DNA of 64,000 nucleotides, taken from the NCBI GenBank assembly GCA_964006375.1, contig OZ023269.1:59491468-59555467 (forward strand). The letters run 5' to 3'. The stretch comes from Tillus elongatus (Eukaryota > Arthropoda > Insecta > Coleoptera > Cleridae). Position numbers and translations under genes: made by a program. The notes under the pieces were generated by a model, which saw only the letters and a list, made by a program, of their open reading frames with translations, made no database searches and was not told the origin of the DNA. Each line of letters begins with the position of its first letter. Within the stretch, counting starts at the first letter, position 1. Positions 57,795 through 64,000 of this stretch are shown in pieces.

Positions 57795-59440
57795 CTAGGC
57801 CAAAGGGTTTCGCTCTAACTTAACTCCTCCATCCTCAGATACAAGAACGTCCTCGTTCTTTCGATTATGCTTCATTTTCGGTAAACTGCTTCTTCTTTTG
57901 TAACCTATTATTGCTATTATCACAAGAAACAAAATAATTAAGATGGTTATTCTTATATGGGTGCTGTATATCAGTGGTTGTATACGGGTAGAGTGAATCT
58001 TCAGAAGATGTTGTTTTAGCTTGACGTTATCCTTGAGATGTACTGGCCTATATTGGATCGCCGCTATTGATTTATCGAGGGGAATCAATGTTTCTTGTTT
58101 ACAGGTTATATTTTGATGGGTGTCTTCATAGGTATTTCTATTAATCATTATTCTGCATTCGGCTACGGCAGTAAGCACGCTGGTTTCTTCTAAACGATGT
58201 ATTTTCAAACTTTGGGGGCACTGTTCGGTGAACTCTTGAGGTTGATTGGTTATTGCCAGGACGTGGCCATTGTAGAGCTGCACTGAGTATGAAAATTGGT
58301 TAATTACTTTAGCAAGGGTGCAGTTCTTGAGCTGGTTCAGAGAAGAATTCATCTTTGCATATTATAGCTTCTTCAATTCTAGGGCAGTGTTCTTTGGTCC
58401 ACAAGTAATAAGAGCTCGGAGGTACAAAAAGGGTATTTTGGTAAGGGACAGGTATAATGTGGTAATAGGAGCCAGAGGTCGGATGTAAAATCGGGATTTT
58501 TAATTGACATACAATAGTGTCCCTAAATGCAATTAAATTAAGTTAAGTAAATTCTAAAATTTTAAATATATGATTGCGGTCAAAGCTTATCAGTTCAGCA
58601 TTGCTATAGATTAATTTTAAATGGTCACTTATGTGGGTTAAATCGCGAGAAGTGAAAATCTATATTAGTAAGGCGATTAAAAGCAAGACTAATTGTTCTC
58701 TGAAGGATTTTTATATGCTCTAAAAGATTATCATTTAGAGATTTTTGGAAGCTGTATAAACCTATCTGATGTTGAAACTCCTTAAGCTCTTTAAAAGATT
58801 GTTTAATGAGATCAAGGTTCTTATTTTTCACGTCTTGTTCATGTTCAAATCTATCAGTTATTAGAGAAGCAAAAGATACCAAGTCGGAAACTTGTGACAT
58901 AAGCCCATTTTGATTTGAAAATAACAAATCTAAATTTTTGTTAATTTCTTTGAGATCATCCTTATCGAGATTACCTGTTATTGTTTTGATCACAGATCCT
59001 AGACCGTTAATTAGACCTCTTTTGTTACGAGAGTGAGTTAATTTAGAAAGTTCATTTTCGATATCGTTTATTTGCTTATTGATTATTTGTTGATAGGGGT
59101 AAGAATGTTTACTAAGCAATTCTCTATTTCTGATACAATTTTGATAATTTTCTTCCAATAAAGTAAGGTTGAAATAAAAATAGATTCTATGAAAATGATT
59201 GATGATTTTAGCGACACTTATCGGGTCTTTAAAATATCCATTAGTTTTAGCGGGACGAATTTGAAGGGCCGGCATCGGACGTACCAGGAGCGCTAGTATC
59301 GTTCTGAAACACAATTTTTTCCTTACTCGCTTTACATTACTAACGTGGGCTTGTTTCTTTCTGCTAAGGGGTATACTAACTTTTAGACCCTTTTGTTTTA
59401 CATATTTGTGAATTTTGTAAGGGGAATCTAGTTTTTTCAC
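57795..59440 (-). pseudogene. env: EV-E env pseudogene
   Basis: Two long blocks. 59440-58625 (271 codons) includes the N-terminal ectodomain, a furin-like R-N-K-R near 59030 followed by a glycine-rich fusion-peptide-like stretch (G-L-I-N-G-L-G-S-V-I-K), and a leucine/asparagine heptad region. 58352-57795 (185 codons) has cysteine-bearing ectodomain, a 17-residue hydrophobic span (near 57960-57905) and a basic then acidic tail of about 35 residues. The segment between (58624-58353) is frameshifted. The basic N-terminus before about 59300 may be read from the integrase tail. Confidence 0.75.
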
Positions 59441-59444
59441 TCGA

Positions 59445-60594
59445 GGAGTTTTTATAGCTAGTTTTTGTTCATTTATAATGGGTGCATTTTCTCGCGCTTC
59501 ATTTAATTTTTCTAAATTTTTGCTTAATTTTTCTTCAGTTTTCTTATGTATCTGATCATAAAAGGGGATGCTTTTTTTAAGTCTTTTGGAATTATATTCC
59601 TCATAAACTGTATCTGGATCTAATTTATCAAAGGGTCCATATAGGAGGTAAAAAGGTGTATAACCTGTTGTGAAGTGTATTGATTGATTATAAATTATAA
59701 GTGCGGTAGTTACTAGTTCTAAAATATCTTCTTTAGGATTCTCTATTAATAATCATCTTACTTTCTCGATGAGTGTTGAGTGAAATCTCTCAATGGGTGA
59801 ATTTGAATTTGGATTCTGAGGGGACGTAACGTGTAGTTTTTTTTAAAGGCCTTTAGGTATTCTTTCAGAACATTATTATCGAATTCCTTACCGGGGTCGC
59901 AAACTACCCTTAAAGCGTAATTATGGTGTGTAAAATAGTGCCTTAACTTTTTAACTATAGTAAAACCGGTTCCGTCTTTTATAAAATATGCTTGGGCATA
60001 TTTGCTAAAAAGATCAATAATCGTAAGGAACTTATAATTATTAAAAGAAAAGGTATGAATATGTATGACCTCAAAGGGTCTTTTCGCAACCAAAGGGCCT
60101 CGGAAAGGAACCTTATATGGATTTCGTTCGTATTTACCTTTTAAACAAGTTTCACATTTATTAATAATATCGTTTATGTGATCTTTCATCTTGGGCCAAT
60201 AATATTCGTTTCTTAAATGATTAAACGTTTCGTTAACGCCATTATGATTCGACTTATGATAATCTATGATAAGCGTTTGTTGATCTAAATGGTTTCCTAG
60301 GTCTTTAAGCATTTTATCACCCTTTACTAATTTAATCGATGAATTTAGATTGTTTCTTACGTAATTTATAGTTTCTAAGATTAATTCTTCGTTCAAAAAA
60401 TAAAATGCAGTAAGAGCGTTAGGGTTGAGATATTCTTTCATGAAGCGTTCTATTTCACGATGTTTTTGTTTCTGTAAAATATGAACAATCGTTGTTTCCT
60501 TAGTTTTAAATATCTTTTGTTTTTGTATAGAGTATTTTTGACCATATTTAAAAATAACTTGGTGCGAGTAAACGTTAAGTGGTTTTTCTGTCAA
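59445..60594 (-). pseudogene. EV-E integrase
   Basis: 278-codon block 60594-59758. HHCC finger (H-N-G-V-N-E-T-F then C-E-T-C) near 60250-60160, then the core. The first catalytic position reads I-H-I-H-T-F, with histidine in place of aspartate. The second, V-V-C-D-P-G-K-E-F, is present near 59905. The glutamate motif P-I-E-R-F-H-S-T lies near 59790 in a shifted frame. The tail (59740-59445) is broken. The histidine substitution and the frameshift would each disable it. Confidence 0.75.
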
Positions 60595-62405
60595 TGGTAT
60601 AACACCTACAGTGTTGTTCCTGAGAACAGTGCACGGTAGCGTCTGTTTCGGGATCTCTTGAAATGGGTAATTCTATGCTAAGACTTTGTAAATCATCGTC
60701 AGTAAGTTCTTGTAAATCTTCGGCGTTATTTAGTACTGACATAAGGTCTAAGGAGTTTTCTTCAATAGCGTTAATTTCTTGAGTCGGAATTCGCGAAAGG
60801 GCATCGGCAACAACGCTGTCCTTTCCTTTTTTGTATTTAATATCATATTCGAATTCCTCTAGTTTAAGACTCCATTTTACTAGTCTAGAGTTTGGTTCTT
60901 TAATAGAGAAAAGCCAAACTAGGGGTTTGTGATATTTCGATGCTGAATTTTCTGCCAAATAAATAAGGGCGAAAATGTGTGCAGGCTGTTACAATAGCAA
61001 GTAACTCTTTTTCGATGGTGGAATAATTTTTCTCTGCACTATTGAGGGCTCTGGAATAAAAAGCGATAGGCTTGGGACAAAACCGCTCCGATTGCTGTGT
61101 TATAAATTAGTTCTTTTGCGTGCTTAAAAGCTTGGATGTATAATAGGCGTGTCTTTCTTGAGGCGTTTACTTAGTGGATGAACGATTTTTGCGAATTTTT
61201 TTTATAAACCTTCGGTAATATCCAATCAAACCTAAAAAGCATTTAATCTGCTTTTGATTTTTCGGAAGAGGGTAGTTTCGAATAGCCACAATTTTATTGG
61301 GATCCAGCGATATCCCGGCACGTGATATTACATGTCCGAGAAAAGCTACCTCTTTACGCAAAAATTCACACTTATTTAGTTGTACTTTTAAGTTTACTTC
61401 ACTTAATTTCTTGAAAATTTGTTTTATATGGATGAGGTGTTCTTGGAGGGACTTAGGAAAAATCACGATATCGTCCATTTACACGAAACAGAATTTATCT
61501 AAGAATTCACGGAAAATGTTATCGGCCCTTCGTTCGAAAGTGCTATGCGCATTCTTCAACATATAGGGTATTTTGAGGTATTCATAATGACCATTGTTGA
61601 CCGTAAAGGCCGTTTTTTCAATGGTATCGTGTGTAAGTTCTATTTGGTGAAGACCTTGTGAGAGGTCGATAGTGCTAAAATATGTGCATTTTCCGAGATT
61701 ATCTAATATTTCCTCTATGCGGGGTAAGGGGTACTTTTCATCTATAGTTTTCATTTCATTTCGTTTTCTATAGTCTAACAAGTCGCTAGAATCGAATTTT
61801 TTGGGGATGATCCACACCGGAGCTGAATAGGGTGAGATGGAAGGGCGTATTATTTTATTATCTAAAAGTTTTTGAATTTGGGACTGAATCTCGTTTTTTA
61901 CATGAAAAGGATATCTATATGTCTTTACATGAATGGGCGTTTCATCGCGTGTTCTTATATGGTGTTTAACAGTGTTTGTAAACGTTAAATTCGAATTTTC
62001 GTTATAAAAAATGTCTGTATTTTTTGTACAAGTGTGGTATTTTTCCTTTTTCTTCATCAATAAGATGATATGTTCTTATAAGGCTAGACAAATCGATATA
62101 AGTATTATTTTTGTTTTCTTTAGGTAACTGGGATTGTACGTCATAAGCTACAATTGGTTCGACTTCCATTGGTTCGTAAAAATTTATTGGAATTAAATTT
62201 GGAGTTTTTCTTTCTATGGGAACCGTACAAATACCAATACATGCTAAAGCAATCGAATTTTGGGTGCTAAATGTTGACTCATTCATTTCGGGTAGCAGAA
62301 CGGAGCCATTTTCTACATTTACCGGAATCGTAACAGTATCTCGACAAATTTGCTTAAATGGTTTAAAATTCACAGGATTCAAGTCGAAAAAAATGTTATT
62401 TCGAT
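60575..62405 (-). pseudogene. pol: EV-E protease end, RT and RNase H
   Basis: Block 62382-62002 is the protease C-terminus and linker. 62060-61479 is RT with L-L-D-Y-R-K, F-S-T-I-D-L-S-Q-G-L-H-Q-I-E and H-Y-E-Y-L-K. A stop codon directly precedes M-D-D-I-V-I-F at 61478, inside the active-site box. 61478-61167 continues to F-L-G-H-V-I-S and I-G-Y-Y-R-R-F. RNase H (61150-60960) is badly broken. 60958-60575 is the RNase H end and A-D-A-L-S-R-I linker leading into integrase. Gene order is as in EV-B and EV-D. Confidence 0.75.
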
Positions 62406-62412
62406 GTTATTG

Positions 62413-62415
<3 letters not shown>

Positions 62416-62480
<65 letters not shown>
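62416..62480. repeat. (TA)n microsatellite
   Basis: About 32 TA units at the 5' truncation point of EV-E. Confidence 0.95.
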
Positions 62481-63090
<610 letters not shown>

Positions 63091-63271
63091 ATTTTTGAAT
63101 TTCGCTGGTTTTATTAAAGTATATAAGTAATTTTCTTTTTATGCCTTCAACAATTAATTTAAATATGGTGTATTAGAGCGTTGTGGTTATTAATATTGTG
63201 TTTATGTAATAATAAGTACATTTATAAGTACACTTGAAGAACCCAAATCACCACAACACATATTTCAAAGA

Positions 63272-63315
63272 CCTGACGATCGTTCCACTAACCAAGTTAG
63301 CGTCATCAGAGGATG
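63272..63315 (-). ncRNA. Hammerhead-ribozyme-like motif, copy 5
   Basis: Minus strand: CCU, CUGAUGA, CGCUAAC-UUG-GUUAGUG, GAAC, GAUC, GUC, AGG. It differs from copies 1-3 by GAAC in place of AAAC after stem II. Confidence 0.6.
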
Positions 63316-63664
63316 AAAAATTCTAAACCAAAATCAACCGCTACTGTGTATTTATATCTAACCTAGGTAACGAACTCGTCCGAAGTAAGTTATATTCGGT
63401 GACCATCGTTTATCTATTGTGTAAATATTTAAACGGAACGAGGTCGAAGAACTATTTTAGTCTTCTGGCTGACAAATTTATGATCCTTTATCTAATCTGA
63501 GGATAATGGCTTAAAATGAAAGGTACCGAGATATTTAAGGAAGCTTCACGTTCTTTTGATCTAGAAATTTCACTATGTAAATATTGGATCAACTAAAGAA
63601 GGCCGACATTAACATCTGGCGAACAGATCAATAACTCTACGGTTGATTTTAATTTATAATTTTT

Positions 63665-63708
63665 CATCCTCTAATGATGCTAACTTGGTTAGTGGAACGA
63701 TCGTCAGG
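63665..63708 (+). ncRNA. Hammerhead-ribozyme-like motif, copy 6
   Basis: Plus strand: CCU, CUAAUGA, UGCUAAC-UUG-GUUAGUG, GAAC, GAUC, GUC, AGG. The core G5 is A in this copy (CUAAUGA), which should abolish cleavage. Confidence 0.5.
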
Positions 63709-63768
63709 TCTTTGAAATATGTGTTGTGGTGATTTGGGTTCTCCAAGTGTACTTATCAGGGCTCATCA

Positions 63769-64000
63769 CAGGTTCCAGTTTTCACGTAGTGAATAGGTAC
63801 AAGTAGACAGGGGGTCACTTGGGACCACCCCCTTTACTTTTTCTGCGCATGCGTTAACAGACGACGTCACGACGGCGGGAGTCAGCAGTCAGATGCCATC
63901 TGTCAGTTGACGTCACATGTTCCAAGATGGCCGCCGCAGTCAGGTTCCAAGAAGGACGCTGCAGCAGTCTGCCATCTGGTCGCAGGTAACCTGTCAGTTC
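63769..64000. other. GC-richer unassigned end of window
   Basis: Contains repeated words 'gatgccatctgtc'/'ctgccatctgg', 'gacgtcac' (twice) and 'ttccaagatgg'/'ttccaagaagg', so it looks like the start of an internally repetitive element. It is cut by the window edge. Confidence 0.3.

Larger units (their letters stand above)
63220..63768. mobile_element. Foldback pair of Penelope 3' termini
   Basis: Two inverted copies of the Penelope 3' terminal sequence (63220-63348 and 63640-63768) flank about 290 bp of unassigned sequence. Both arms include 'cttggagaaccc'-type ends, the hammerhead-like motif and 'cggttgatttta'. No RT or endonuclease lies between, so this is a non-autonomous derivative or an inverted rearrangement. 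Confidence 0.8.

Overview
The window is eukaryotic and almost certainly from an insect with a large, repeat-rich, AT-rich genome. The main grounds are several gag-pol-env errantivirus copies (an insect lineage of Ty3/gypsy elements), Jockey/I/R1-LOA-like LINEs, Penelope-like elements (PLEs), a pogo-like DNA transposon and one spliced exon of a Gly/Tyr-rich cuticle-type protein. The order of insect cannot be told. There are no bacterial-style genes, operons, CRISPR arrays or RNA-gene clusters. About sixteen (TA)n tracts of 60-130 bp are scattered through the window.

Layout. 1-2460: decayed I/Jockey-type LINE (minus), split by a second LINE's 3' end. 2460-6830: an interspersed repeat (here called RepX) split by a small insertion and by a 3.3-kb terminal-inverted-repeat (TIR) element that itself carries a long palindrome. 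7300-11718 (plus): decayed errantivirus EV-A (LTR, primer-binding site, gag). 11719-16471 (minus): an intact, very young Ty3/gypsy element with practically identical LTRs and open gag and pol. 16472-31511: the zinc-finger piece of the EV-A integrase, then errantivirus EV-B (minus). EV-B is broken by a near-full-length R1/LOA-like LINE in env (17616-22297), a 5'-truncated LINE in integrase (23846-24747) and a 2.5-kb RepX array in integrase (about 24900-27393). 31800-34740: plus-strand errantivirus scraps and the 5' end of EV-C (minus). 34788-42536: complete but decayed errantivirus EV-D (minus) with both LTRs and a 4-bp target duplication, inserted into the RT gene of a Mag-like gypsy whose halves lie on either side. 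43200-47950: Penelope fragments, a tandem duplication, a 1.7-kb TIR element and a gypsy gag scrap. 48556-51137: pogo-like transposon sitting inside a (TA)n tract. 51459-51756: foldback element. 51994-52200: last exon and poly(A) signal of the only recognisable host gene. 53150-56825: two Penelope elements head to head. 56826-57465: LINE 3' fragment. 57579-62400: errantivirus EV-E (minus), cut at its 5' end. 62480-64000: repeats, including a foldback pair of Penelope termini.

How it fits together. The region is a layered transposon graveyard around, or in the intron of, a host gene. The nesting gives relative ages: RepX and the errantiviruses EV-A and EV-B are old, the LINEs and EV-D are younger within them, and the 11719-16471 gypsy is youngest and possibly still mobile. 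The most notable functional signal is a hammerhead-ribozyme-like motif in six copies, in sense orientation at the 3' ends of the Penelope elements. I saw no clearly undescribed multi-gene system. The unusual observations are listed in the findings.
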